DNA of 64,000 nucleotides. Origin: a virus. The notes under the pieces were generated by a model. The model had not been told where the DNA came from. It saw only the letters and a program-made list of their open reading frames with translations, and made no database searches. Location of the stretch: positions 1-64,000 of IMG/VR virus record IMGVR_UViG_3300035698_018653. One strand, written 5' to 3'. This document shows, piece after piece, positions 44,839 to 53,584 of this stretch (position 1 is the first letter of the stretch; the number at the start of each line of letters is the position of its first letter). A program made the translations under genes and the position numbers.

Positions 44839-45657
44839 ATGGGAAAGAATTTTTTAGACAAAGATCACACTAAAGATTCGGACATAAAGAATTTTATACA
44901 AGAGAGTAGGATTGAGAATAGAAAGCCTTTCTCCCGTGACCTGATTTCCATTTGTGTATCCATAAAGAACAGAAGTAGATTTAAGATTGGCAAGAAAGAG
45001 TATAAGCCGTTTGTTCATTTTATCCATTCCATTGTTAGGCTCCCAAAGCATTTAATGAATATTGAATTGATCATAGCAGACTTCTTTTCTGATGATTATC
45101 CGTTAAAAGAATGGATTCCTTTCGAGTCTCAACACATTAAGTATAAGATAGTGTCTGTCCCTGGTCCATTTTCGAGAGGAAAGGGGCTAAATGCGGCCGC
45201 TAAGCAGTCTAAAGGCAAGTATCTATTCTTTACCGACGCAGACATGCTATTAAGCACACAGGTGATTGAGAGGGGCTTACATTATGCTAAGAAAAGTAAG
45301 GCTTTCTTTCCCATTGCTTTCCGCCATGTTGATGAGCAATTAAAAGTTGGAAGGTGGTTTCAAAGCGGATTCGGAAATATGTTTTTAAGGAGGAGTCAGT
45401 TTGAGAAACGTGGTGGATATATGGAGCACGATAGGTGGGGGCGAGAGGACTTTTATTTTCATAGACAACTTGTTCAGAAGAGTCAAGTAAAATGTGTAAG
45501 GGAACAAATACAAACCTTCTATCATCAATTCCACCCAGACGATGTTGTTTGGAAAAATAGATTTGTAGAAAAAAATGTTTTCAAAGAAATCCAGGCATCG
45601 TATACTATTAGTAAAGGAAATAAAGAGCATTTTGATAAAAATAGGAGCAAGAAATGA
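44839..45657 (+). CDS. Family 2 glycosyltransferase with GT7-like C-terminus
   Basis: SICVSIKNRSRF begins the GT-A fold. GKGLNAAAKQSKGKYLFFTDADML contains the DxD at Asp133-Asp135. GNMFLRRSQFEKRGGYME and WGREDFYFHRQL near 195-205 match the C-terminal acceptor/base motif of chondroitin-synthase-like enzymes. Good family fit; sugar unknown. Confidence 0.82.
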   Translation: MGKNFLDKDHTKDSDIKNFIQESRIENRKPFSRDLISICVSIKNRSRFKIGKKEYKPFVHFIHSIVRLPKHLMNIELIIADFFSDDYPLKEWIPFESQHIKYKIVSVPGPFSRGKGLNAAAKQSKGKYLFFTDADMLLSTQVIERGLHYAKKSKAFFPIAFRHVDEQLKVGRWFQSGFGNMFLRRSQFEKRGGYMEHDRWGREDFYFHRQLVQKSQVKCVREQIQTFYHQFHPDDVVWKNRFVEKNVFKEIQASYTISKGNKEHFDKNRSKK

Positions 45658-46187
45658 ATATTAAAAACGACACCAAAAAGATAAGGAAGGCAGTAAGAGA
45701 TAATTTTACATTTAAGTCAGCTATACCGTATGTAAATTTTATGCAGACTATAGGGAAGGTTGCGACAGATAAAATAAGGATAGAGTTAAAGCTAAAGAAT
45801 GAGGGTAATTTAAATATTGGAACGTTGTATTTACATTATAGCATAAAAGACAAGAGTTATATAATAAGTTCAAAATCTGGGTGCTTTACCTATAAACATT
45901 TTAAGGATAAAATTTTTAGTGTTTTAAGTGAGGTAAATCATGGAACAAAAATAGTCAATAAGACAGATAATATTTTTATGGATAATAATTATTTAATTAA
46001 AAGAAGAGAAGCAAAAAAGTTAAATCAATTACAGTTAGCGAAATTATTAGGAAAGAATGTAAAGCAGATACAAAGATATGAAATAAGCGGAAGTGTTCAG
46101 AATCCTTATGGCAGAACATTAAGGGATTTAGCTATAATACTTGATCTTGATTTAAATAAGTTATTTATGTTAGGGAAAAAGAAATGA
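45654..46187 (+). CDS. HTH (XRE-like) DNA-binding protein with N-terminal domain
   Basis: Residues 118-177 form an XRE-type HTH (KLNQLQLAKLLGKNVKQIQRYE, read in two parts around the turn) like the small protein at 8110. The N-terminal 110 residues are an unrecognised beta-rich domain. A regulator is likely. It overlaps both neighbours by ATGA. Confidence 0.65.
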   Translation: MNIKNDTKKIRKAVRDNFTFKSAIPYVNFMQTIGKVATDKIRIELKLKNEGNLNIGTLYLHYSIKDKSYIISSKSGCFTYKHFKDKIFSVLSEVNHGTKIVNKTDNIFMDNNYLIKRREAKKLNQLQLAKLLGKNVKQIQRYEISGSVQNPYGRTLRDLAIILDLDLNKLFMLGKKK

Positions 46188-46807
46188 TAGATAAAATATT
46201 ACTTGCTATATGGATAGGGGTAATTATATTTGCCTGGTGGTATCCACTTAGAAAAAGAAAAAAGAAAGGTGAGTTTCAAGACACAAGCGATTATCAAAAA
46301 TGTATAAAGAAAAATAAAGAAGGAAAATATTATCTTGATAAAAATGCCACAAAGATAATATTTGGTGATTATGATAAACCATTTAAAACTCCTCACTCTA
46401 AAATATGGGATGAAAAACCAATGAGTTTTGATAAATTTTTTAAAGAGCTAAACAATAATATAATAGATCACGGATGGGGAGTTGAGTTTAAATCCATTAA
46501 AGATGGAGAAGAGAAAAAATATATTCAATGTAAAAAATGTGGGTCAAAAAGACAAATAATAAGTACGGTTCCGGCTTTCTGTCTTAATTGTGATAATGGA
46601 TTATATGATCTTCCTTGTGAAGTTGATATAGAAAGTAAAATGGGTGATATATCACAAGCAATGATAGAGGATTTTGAAAAAAGAATATTAGATGGAGAAA
46701 GCGATATAAAGAATCCAAAAGGATTATTTAATAATCGTGAAATGATTGCTAATGCAATTAAAAACTCAAAAGAATTTAAGGAGAGATATGGGAAAGATCA
46801 AGATTAA
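46184..46807 (+). CDS. Membrane-anchored zinc-ribbon protein
   Basis: A hydrophobic N-terminal segment (residues 3-20) is followed by a basic stretch and a soluble domain with CKKC and CLNC 15-20 residues apart (about residues 112-132). The C-terminal helix is charged. Function not evident. Confidence 0.6.
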   Translation: MIDKILLAIWIGVIIFAWWYPLRKRKKKGEFQDTSDYQKCIKKNKEGKYYLDKNATKIIFGDYDKPFKTPHSKIWDEKPMSFDKFFKELNNNIIDHGWGVEFKSIKDGEEKKYIQCKKCGSKRQIISTVPAFCLNCDNGLYDLPCEVDIESKMGDISQAMIEDFEKRILDGESDIKNPKGLFNNREMIANAIKNSKEFKERYGKDQD

Positions 46808-47162
46808 TGAAGTTATGCTAGAGAGATTAAAGCTTAATCATTCGGTAATAATATCTAAAGACGCTATTGGTCAAGCAATGAAACCAATTTTTAATACATT
46901 ACCTGATCAGGACGCTATAAATATATTATTTAGAAATTACGTTGCTTCCGAAGTTCAAAAGAAAATTCAAATACAATACCCAAAGGATTGGTGGAATGCC
47001 TTTAAAGAAAGATGGTTTCCAAATTGGTTAAAATGGAGATATCCAGTTATATATAGAAAGCATGATTTTTCACCTAAAGTACTTTATCCTTTCATGAAAA
47101 TAAGTTTACCTAACGAAAGGCGGTTTCCAATAGTTATAGAATCAATAGAGGAGAAAGAATAA
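46788..47162 (+). CDS. Hypothetical protein, 124 aa
   Basis: ATG at 46788 follows AAGGAG at 4 bases; the longer frame from 46746 lacks a ribosome site. Trp-rich central part (WWNAFKERWFPNWLKWRYP) of the kind common in phage proteins of unknown function. The stop overlaps the next ATG. Confidence 0.6.
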   Translation: MGKIKINEVMLERLKLNHSVIISKDAIGQAMKPIFNTLPDQDAINILFRNYVASEVQKKIQIQYPKDWWNAFKERWFPNWLKWRYPVIYRKHDFSPKVLYPFMKISLPNERRFPIVIESIEEKE

Positions 47163-47722
47163 TGACTTGTATAATTGGCTGGATTAAAAACAAAAAGATG
47201 TATATGGGTTGTGATAATATCGGCTCTAATGGGTCTATAGTTATACAAAGGAATGACAGTAAAATATTTACAAGAAATAACGAAATGATTTTTGGATATA
47301 CTTCATCTTATAGAATGGGTCAGCTTTTGAGATATTCGCTTAAGATTCCTTTGCATGATCCCAAGATACCTGATGACGAATATATGAGTACGAAGTTCAT
47401 CGATGAAGTTAGGAATTGCCTAAAAGATGGTGGCTATATGATTAGAGATAATAATGAGGAGTCTGGTGGAACATTTCTTGTTGGATATAAAGGTAAGCTA
47501 TATCTTATCTCTGATGATTTTCAAGTTGGAATTCCTTCTGATGGTTTTTTCTCCGTTGGTTGCGGAATGTATTATGCATTAGGGGCAATGAAAGTTCTTG
47601 TAAAATCAAATAAAAATCCAGTGGCGATAATAGAGGAGGCGTTGTCTATCGCAGAATATTATAGCCCCGGTGTTCGTGGACCATACCAGATAGATCACTT
47701 AGATATAGGGGAGAAAAAATAA
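47162..47722 (+). CDS. Proteasome/HslV-like Ntn hydrolase
   Basis: After removal of Met1 the chain starts Thr1-Cys-Ile-Ile-Gly. Counting from that Thr, Asp17 (GCDN) and Lys33 (DSKIF) fall exactly at the catalytic positions of proteasome beta and HslV. GCGMYYALGAM corresponds to the GSGxxxA segment around Ser129, with Cys for Ser. No ATPase partner such as HslU is in the window. It could be a self-contained phage protease or peptidase. Starts on the previous stop and ends on the next start. Confidence 0.75.
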   Translation: MTCIIGWIKNKKMYMGCDNIGSNGSIVIQRNDSKIFTRNNEMIFGYTSSYRMGQLLRYSLKIPLHDPKIPDDEYMSTKFIDEVRNCLKDGGYMIRDNNEESGGTFLVGYKGKLYLISDDFQVGIPSDGFFSVGCGMYYALGAMKVLVKSNKNPVAIIEEALSIAEYYSPGVRGPYQIDHLDIGEKK

Positions 47723-48693
47723 TGAAAAGAGTTTTAGTTACAGGTGCCAGCGGGTTCGTCGGGTCACACTTACTTGACTTACTTCTTGACGATATTGATT
47801 GTTCTGAATGTGAAGTTCACGGTACAATGAGGTACAGGAGCAATCTTGATAATATAAAACATAACATAGGAAAAGATTGCCTTAAGCTGCACACCTGCGA
47901 TTATACAGATCAGAAGTCTGTCGATGAGCTTATTAAGGAGGTTAATCCACATAAGATATTTCACCTGGCAGCTCATTCCTTTGTTCCTGATTCGTTTCAT
48001 ATGCCTCACTATATGCTTGATAATGTAAAGATGACTTTAAATATTTTGGAGTCGGTTAAAACGCACGCTCCAAATTGTAAGGTACATATCGCAGGTAGTT
48101 CCGAGGAGTATGGGATGGTAGAAGCAAGCGAATGCCCTATTGACGAAACGCAACCATTAAGGCCGATGTCACAATATGGTGTCTCTAAAATTGCTTGCGA
48201 GTATCTTGCTTTTCAATATCAAACAACTTATAATATAAAGGTAATAGTAACCAGGAGTTTTAATCATACTGGACCACGCAGAAATTCAAGATTTGTTTGT
48301 AGTCATTTTGCTCGTGAGCTTGCACTTATGAATATGGGCAAGAAAGCGTATTCGATAGAGCATGGCAATCTTGACGCTATACGTGACTATACAGATGTAA
48401 GAGATATAGTAAGGGCGTACTGGGATTTGTCTGAACTTGAAGAAGAAATTAAATATCCAATTAATCTTTGTAGCGGTAAAGGACATAAGATAGAAGAAGT
48501 ATTAAATATGCTTCAGAGTATGTCGGGCATTTCCCCTCAAAGGAATTGGGTTGAGAGCAGGATGAGACCCTCTGATGTTCCGTTGCTTGTTGGTAGTAGT
48601 GAGAAAGCAAAGATGCTTATAGGGTGGAAACCGGAAATTAATTTTAAGAAAACATTAGAAGATCTATATGATTATTGGCTTGAGAACGTATAG
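47722..48693 (+). CDS. gmd: GDP-mannose 4,6-dehydratase-like enzyme
   Basis: Extended SDR of 323 residues: TGASGFVG at 7-14, SFVPDSF, GSSEEYG, QYGVSKIACEYLAFQY (YxxxK), RSFNHTGPRR and AIRDYTDVRDIVRAYW. It ends in RPSDVPLLVGSSEKAK and GWKPEINFKKTL, the C-terminal signature of GDP-mannose dehydratases and RMD-type reductases. It would supply a deoxysugar donor (rhamnose or fucose type). Ends in TAG followed by TAA three codons later. Confidence 0.83.
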   Translation: MKRVLVTGASGFVGSHLLDLLLDDIDCSECEVHGTMRYRSNLDNIKHNIGKDCLKLHTCDYTDQKSVDELIKEVNPHKIFHLAAHSFVPDSFHMPHYMLDNVKMTLNILESVKTHAPNCKVHIAGSSEEYGMVEASECPIDETQPLRPMSQYGVSKIACEYLAFQYQTTYNIKVIVTRSFNHTGPRRNSRFVCSHFARELALMNMGKKAYSIEHGNLDAIRDYTDVRDIVRAYWDLSELEEEIKYPINLCSGKGHKIEEVLNMLQSMSGISPQRNWVESRMRPSDVPLLVGSSEKAKMLIGWKPEINFKKTLEDLYDYWLENV

Positions 48694-48726
48694 TTAATAA
48701 AATAATTTTTCAACTTTTTAAATATA

Positions 48727-48740
48727 GTGTATATTGTTTA
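48727..48740 (+). promoter_or_regulatory. Candidate phage promoter core, GTGTATATTG motif
   Basis: GTGTATATTGTTTA lies in the 83-bp gap before the nicotinamidase gene and resembles the CGTATATTAT element of other gaps. An AAAAAGGAG site follows. It would start the pncA-vWA-PP2C-kinase-nadE-pncB unit. Confidence 0.4.
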
Positions 48741-48776
48741 TAGATAACATTTAACCTTTTAAAAAGGAGAAGCAAG

Positions 48777-49577
48777 ATGAAAGAAAGTACTTGTTTGTTT
48801 GTAATTGACCCTCAAGTTGACTTCTGTGACCCCGTAGGAAACTTATTTGTACCGGGAGCAGACGAAGATATGAGGCGTTTATCGTCAATGGTAATAAATA
48901 ATAAGGGAGAGATAGATGATATTCAGTTGACTCTTGACTCCCATCACTATGTCCACGTGGCGCATCCTTGCTCGTGGATAGACAGTAAAGGAAAGCATCC
49001 TGACCCGTTTACAGTTATTACAGTAGAGGACGTTGAGAAAGGAACGTGGATGGCAACTAATCCTGGGTTCAGAGATAGATATAAGGAATACGTACAGAAG
49101 CTTCAGGACAATAATCGATACGTACTTTGTATCTGGCCTTATCATTGCCTTATTGGTAGCCCCCATGCCGCTATCTCTCCTGATTTTTACGCCTCCATGA
49201 TTTCCTGGGAACGTCTGTATGCTGTAGCCGGAAAGACCACTAAGGGTTCAAATATATTTACCGAGCATTACTCTGCTGTTAAAGCAGACGTACCGGATGA
49301 CGAAGATGTAGGAACTCATTTAAATACCGATGGGCTGATTAATGTTTTAAAGAAACACGATAGTATCCTTATAGCTGGAGAGGCACTGTCACATTGCGTG
49401 GCCTCTACCATTAGAGATATAGCTTCTGAGTTCTCTGACGAGCAGGTTAAGAAGTTTGTCTTGCTTGAGGATGCTTCGTCACCCGTTACCGGTTTTGAGA
49501 AGTTGGGAGAGGATTTTGTAAACGATATGGTTGCGAAAGGAATGAGAATTTCCAAAACAACTGAATATTTTAAATAG
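48777..49577 (+). CDS. pncA: Nicotinamidase (PncA-like)
   Basis: Converts nicotinamide to nicotinic acid. Asp11 (VIDPQVDFCDP) is the catalytic acid. Asp54-x-His56 with His123 in WPYHCLIGS supplies the metal site, as in PncA (D-x-H ... WPxHC). Lys157 is a candidate for the triad Lys, and Cys207 in GEALSHCVAST is the nucleophile. At 266 residues it is longer than bacterial PncA and closer to larger eukaryal/phage forms. Ends in TAG overlapping the next AGGAG. The gene set downstream (nadE, pncB) supports the substrate. Confidence 0.85.
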   Translation: MKESTCLFVIDPQVDFCDPVGNLFVPGADEDMRRLSSMVINNKGEIDDIQLTLDSHHYVHVAHPCSWIDSKGKHPDPFTVITVEDVEKGTWMATNPGFRDRYKEYVQKLQDNNRYVLCIWPYHCLIGSPHAAISPDFYASMISWERLYAVAGKTTKGSNIFTEHYSAVKADVPDDEDVGTHLNTDGLINVLKKHDSILIAGEALSHCVASTIRDIASEFSDEQVKKFVLLEDASSPVTGFEKLGEDFVNDMVAKGMRISKTTEYFK

Positions 49578-49587
49578 GAGATTGACC

Positions 49588-50352
49588 ATGAAATTAATGA
49601 ATGTAGATGCAAGCGAAGTGGCGAAGTCGGTACAGGGTTTTGATTATAGCCACATTGAGTTTGATAAGTTAGGCGCTCCAGAATATACCATTGTTGCTAT
49701 CGTTACAGATAAGTCAGGTTCAGTATCGGAATTTAAAACTGAGCTGGAGAATATTAATAAGACTTGCGTGGAGTCCTGCCAGAAATCTCCCAAAGCGGAG
49801 AACTTACTTATTCGGTCCACCGCTTTTAATGGTATTGACGGAATAGAGGAGCTTCACGGCTTTACATTACTTTCTGCTATTGATATTAATCAGTATGACG
49901 GAAGTATTGAGGCGGACGGTATGACTCCGCTCTATGACGCAACTCTTGACGGTATAGATACCGTTCTTGATTATTCAAAGAAGCTGTATGACCGTCAGTA
50001 CTTTTGTAACGCAATAGTATTTGTTATTACCGATGGCATAGAGAACAGTTCGCACTCTGGTTCTGTTTCTAAGATTAAAGATGCCATTAGTAAAATAAAG
50101 AAAGGAGAGATGCTTGAGTCTTTTACTTCTGTACTAATCGGAGTGGGGACGGAAGACGATCAGGTCAAAGATTTCCTGGAGAATTTTAATAAGGAAGCCG
50201 GCTTTGATCAGTATGTAGAAATTACAGAAGCAACCCCACAGAAGCTTGCCAAGCTTGCGAAGTTTGTAAGCCAAAGTGTTTCCAGTACGTCGCAAGCTCT
50301 TGGAACGCAAGGCCCGTCTCAGCCTATTGATATTAAAACCGTAACTATCTAA
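49588..50352 (+). CDS. TerY-like vWA domain protein
   Basis: A 254-residue von Willebrand A domain with a full metal-adhesion site: DKSGS at 41-45, TPLYD near 112, and VITDGIEN near 140. Single-domain vWA proteins of this type (TerY) occur with a PP2C phosphatase and a protein kinase in tellurite-resistance-type stress systems. Exactly those two genes follow, with TAATG and ATGA overlaps. ATG at 49588 follows AGGAG. The metal-dependent ligand is unknown. Confidence 0.85.
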   Translation: MKLMNVDASEVAKSVQGFDYSHIEFDKLGAPEYTIVAIVTDKSGSVSEFKTELENINKTCVESCQKSPKAENLLIRSTAFNGIDGIEELHGFTLLSAIDINQYDGSIEADGMTPLYDATLDGIDTVLDYSKKLYDRQYFCNAIVFVITDGIENSSHSGSVSKIKDAISKIKKGEMLESFTSVLIGVGTEDDQVKDFLENFNKEAGFDQYVEITEATPQKLAKLAKFVSQSVSSTSQALGTQGPSQPIDIKTVTI

Positions 50353-51152
50353 TGAATTCTAATTCGTATTTTGAGATTGGATCTTCTCACCTGATCTGCC
50401 AGGACTATGCTCTTTCTGGTAGGTCAGGTGATGGGGGTCTTCAGTATGGGATTATATCTGATGGTTGTAGTTCGTCAAAGCATTCGGAAGTGGGCGCTCA
50501 GATATTATCTTTTGTAGCAAAGTATTGCGTAACACTTTTATACCCACGTATGGATTTCTTAGGGGAGACACTAAGAGATTTTATAATTGATAGGGTAGAA
50601 AAGTTAAGAGCGCTTTATGGTTTACCGGAAGAAGCTCTTGACGCAACTTTATTTATTGTTATTTATGCCGATGGTTTCTGGAGTGTATTTGGTTGGGGTG
50701 ACGGTACAGTTATAATTGAAAAACCATTTGGCGTAGTCAATATTGAAATGATAGAGTACAAACAAAACGCACCTTACTATCTTTCTTATTTGAGAAATTG
50801 CGACAGAAAAGAAAGATATATGAAAGAGTTTAATGATAACAATATAATTCAATCTAGTTATGGTACCTTAAGTACTCCCAGTAAAGTTGAAAGACATGTT
50901 GAAGCTCCATTCTTTTATTCGACTGCTGACGACGAAATTAAATCGATAACTGTTTGCTCAGATGGAATATCAAGTTATATAGACGAATTTGCAAATCCTG
51001 TTGGTATTTTTAAGATGGCCCATGAATTTATTGGTTTTAAAAGAACTAACGGAGAATTTGTTAAATCAAATATGATGTTTCTTAAAAGAAAGATGGAGAG
51101 GGAAGGGATTCAGCATTATGACGATATAAGTTGCGCAACGGTAACGTTATGA
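50352..51152 (+). CDS. PP2C-family Ser/Thr phosphatase
   Basis: GSSHLICQDYAL corresponds to motif 1 (GxR..NED). ISDGCSSSKHSEVGA is the DG motif with the metal Asp. VCSDGISSYID and HYDDISCATVTL are motifs 8 and 11. At 266 residues it is a minimal PP2C. It lies between the vWA and kinase genes and is translationally coupled to both, so it probably reverses the kinase's phosphorylation. Confidence 0.83.
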   Translation: MNSNSYFEIGSSHLICQDYALSGRSGDGGLQYGIISDGCSSSKHSEVGAQILSFVAKYCVTLLYPRMDFLGETLRDFIIDRVEKLRALYGLPEEALDATLFIVIYADGFWSVFGWGDGTVIIEKPFGVVNIEMIEYKQNAPYYLSYLRNCDRKERYMKEFNDNNIIQSSYGTLSTPSKVERHVEAPFFYSTADDEIKSITVCSDGISSYIDEFANPVGIFKMAHEFIGFKRTNGEFVKSNMMFLKRKMEREGIQHYDDISCATVTL

Positions 51153-52846
51153 GCAAATCAATAAAAGTATTCCGTAAGGGTAAGCAACCATTAACGCTTA
51201 CCGAGAATCACTATAAGGGTGGTGGTGGAGAGGGAGCAGTATACAAAAGAGATAGATATGCTTATAAAATATATCATGATCCTTCAAAGATGATTTCGGA
51301 AGATAAAATAAAAGAACTTAAAAAGATAAAGAGAAAGAATGTTTTAAATCCTATTGATATTTTATACAATAGCAAAAATAAGCCTATTGGGTTTATGATG
51401 AATTATGTCAAAGATACAGAATATCTTTGTAAATTATTTGTTAAGAACTTTAAAGATCAAAATGGAATTTCAACATCTAATATAACAAATATAGTAATCG
51501 AGATGGAAAAAACATTATCCGATATACATAAATATAATATGCTGGTAGTTGATTATAATGAAATGAATTTTCTGATAGATAAGAAATTTAGTATTCCTTA
51601 TTATATAGATGTAGATTCGTGGCAGACTAAAGATCATAAAGCAAAAGCTTTGATGGAGACAGTTAGGGATAGGGTAACGAAGTATGGAGAGTTTACCGAG
51701 CTGACTGATTGGTTTTCGTTCGCTGTAGTAACGTTCCAGCTTTATACTGGTCTTCACCCTTATAGGGGCGGCAGACACCCTAATTATAAGCCTAGAGACT
51801 GGTCAAAGAGGATGGATGACAACGTATCGGTATTTAATAAAGATGTAGCGCTTCCAAAATTTATACCAAGCTTTTCTTTTATACCAAAGAATTATCTTGC
51901 ATGGTATCAGGAGATATTTGAAAAGAAAGTAAGAAGCGCACCCCCTTCTGTAGCTGGGACAGTTTCTATGCCTTCGATAGTGGTAAAGGTTTCTGGAAAT
52001 GATATATTTGATATTGAGTTATTAGGAAGCTTTACCGGAAATATAAAAGGCGTTTATTATATCGATGGAAATAGATATATAATGACAAATAAGAATGTAT
52101 ATTTTAATACTGACAATAAAACAATATTTACTTTCGGTAGCGATATAAAAAACATAAGGGTGGGAATGGCTTCTATATTTAATGATACATCTCCCGTTAT
52201 CGCATATATAAAAGATACTCAATGTATTTTTCTTGACCTACGGAGAACTTATCAGACCGCTATATTGGCAGATGATTTTATGGAAGCTAACAATGCAATA
52301 TATACGGTACATGGTGGCAAGCTTATAGAGAATACGTTTGAGAAGTTTGGAAAGATAATTCATAAGACCAAGAATGTATGCAATATATATGAGAGCGCAT
52401 ACAAAGTATTTGACAGTATTGTATCTCAAGATATTATGGGTACATGTTGGCTTGCGATTCCGTATGATATAGGTAAATGTGCTCACGTAAGAATGAAAGA
52501 GCTAGACGGATATAGAATTATTGACGCTAAGTATTGTAATCGAACTGCCGTTATTATCGGAGAGAAAGCAGGACTTTATAATCTCTTTACAATATTCTTT
52601 TCTAAAGATGGTCATTCTGTATATGATATAAAGAAAGATGATGTAAGTTATCATTCAATAAATTTTGTAAGAAAAGATGAAGCTTGTGTACTTATAGACA
52701 ATGAAAAGATGACTTTATTTGTTGATAATATAGGCAGGAAGGAACTAAAAAATCCACCACTTGATCTTTCAATGAAAATGTATTGTGAAAATAGCGACGT
52801 TATGTTTGCTAATGAAAATAAACTTTATAAAGTGAGGATGAAATGA
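51149..52846 (+). CDS. Ser/Thr protein kinase of the TerY-P triad type
   Basis: ATG 51149 overlaps the phosphatase stop. Residues 24-33 (GGGGEGAVYK) are the Gly loop and Lys40 (YAYK) the ATP lysine. VVDYNEMNFL gives Asp135 and Asn140 of the catalytic loop, and IDVDSWQ at 153-159 replaces DFG. The IDxDSxQ form is characteristic of kinases found with TerY and PP2C. The kinase domain ends near residue 275. The remaining 290 residues are beta-rich, possibly a sensor or propeller domain. Substrate unknown. Confidence 0.85.
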   Translation: MSKSIKVFRKGKQPLTLTENHYKGGGGEGAVYKRDRYAYKIYHDPSKMISEDKIKELKKIKRKNVLNPIDILYNSKNKPIGFMMNYVKDTEYLCKLFVKNFKDQNGISTSNITNIVIEMEKTLSDIHKYNMLVVDYNEMNFLIDKKFSIPYYIDVDSWQTKDHKAKALMETVRDRVTKYGEFTELTDWFSFAVVTFQLYTGLHPYRGGRHPNYKPRDWSKRMDDNVSVFNKDVALPKFIPSFSFIPKNYLAWYQEIFEKKVRSAPPSVAGTVSMPSIVVKVSGNDIFDIELLGSFTGNIKGVYYIDGNRYIMTNKNVYFNTDNKTIFTFGSDIKNIRVGMASIFNDTSPVIAYIKDTQCIFLDLRRTYQTAILADDFMEANNAIYTVHGGKLIENTFEKFGKIIHKTKNVCNIYESAYKVFDSIVSQDIMGTCWLAIPYDIGKCAHVRMKELDGYRIIDAKYCNRTAVIIGEKAGLYNLFTIFFSKDGHSVYDIKKDDVSYHSINFVRKDEACVLIDNEKMTLFVDNIGRKELKNPPLDLSMKMYCENSDVMFANENKLYKVRMK

Positions 52847-53583
52847 AAACTAAAGATCAAATAGTTTTTTGGCTTAAACAAATGTTAATTAAAACAAAGA
52901 AAGATGGGTATGTAGTGGGTTTAAGTGGCGGTATTGATTCGGCGGTTGTTGCTTGTTTAATAAAGGAAGCCGTTCCTGAAAATAGCCTTGGAATTATAAT
53001 GCCATGTTTAAGCGATATATTAGATAAAAATTATGCAGTAAAATTAGCAAATCAAATAAATTTAAGGTATTCAATAAAAGATTTAGAAAGTACCTATTAT
53101 CATTTTATAGGAGAAATCGAAGGAGATGGATTAAGGTCCGATGGGTATAATACAATGCTTGGCAATATAAAAGCAAGATTAAGGATGACAACATTATATC
53201 ACACCGCTTCTCTACATAATTATCTTGTGGTTGGCACCTCTAATAAAACAGAAATTTATCTTGGTTATTATACTAAGTATGGAGATGGTGGAGTTGACCT
53301 TGAGCCGATAGGGGATTTATTAAAGAGAGAAGTATATGAACTTGGTAATTATTTTAATATACCTCCCGAAATACAAATAAGAAAACCTTCTGCTGGATTA
53401 TGGGAAGGACAAACAGATGAAGATGAGTTAGGCTTAAGTTATGAGATAATGGATAAGTTTGTAGAGAAACATCCAACAAGAGAATTAAAAGAATGTGATA
53501 GTATAAAGCTTTGTAATTTAAGAATGAATTCAATTCATAAAAGAAATACGCCTGAAATTTGTACCATTAAAAAGGAGTTATAA
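52843..53583 (+). CDS. nadE: NH3-dependent NAD synthetase
   Basis: Amidates nicotinic acid adenine dinucleotide to NAD. GLSGGIDSAVVA is the ATP-pyrophosphatase loop. GNIKARLRM, VGTSNKTEIYLGYYTKYGDG and KPSAGLWEGQTDEDELGLSY are diagnostic of NadE. There is no glutaminase domain, so ammonia is the amide donor. It is coupled to the kinase by ATGA and followed one base later by the phosphoribosyltransferase. Confidence 0.95.
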   Translation: MKTKDQIVFWLKQMLIKTKKDGYVVGLSGGIDSAVVACLIKEAVPENSLGIIMPCLSDILDKNYAVKLANQINLRYSIKDLESTYYHFIGEIEGDGLRSDGYNTMLGNIKARLRMTTLYHTASLHNYLVVGTSNKTEIYLGYYTKYGDGGVDLEPIGDLLKREVYELGNYFNIPPEIQIRKPSAGLWEGQTDEDELGLSYEIMDKFVEKHPTRELKECDSIKLCNLRMNSIHKRNTPEICTIKKEL

Positions 53584-53584
53584 A

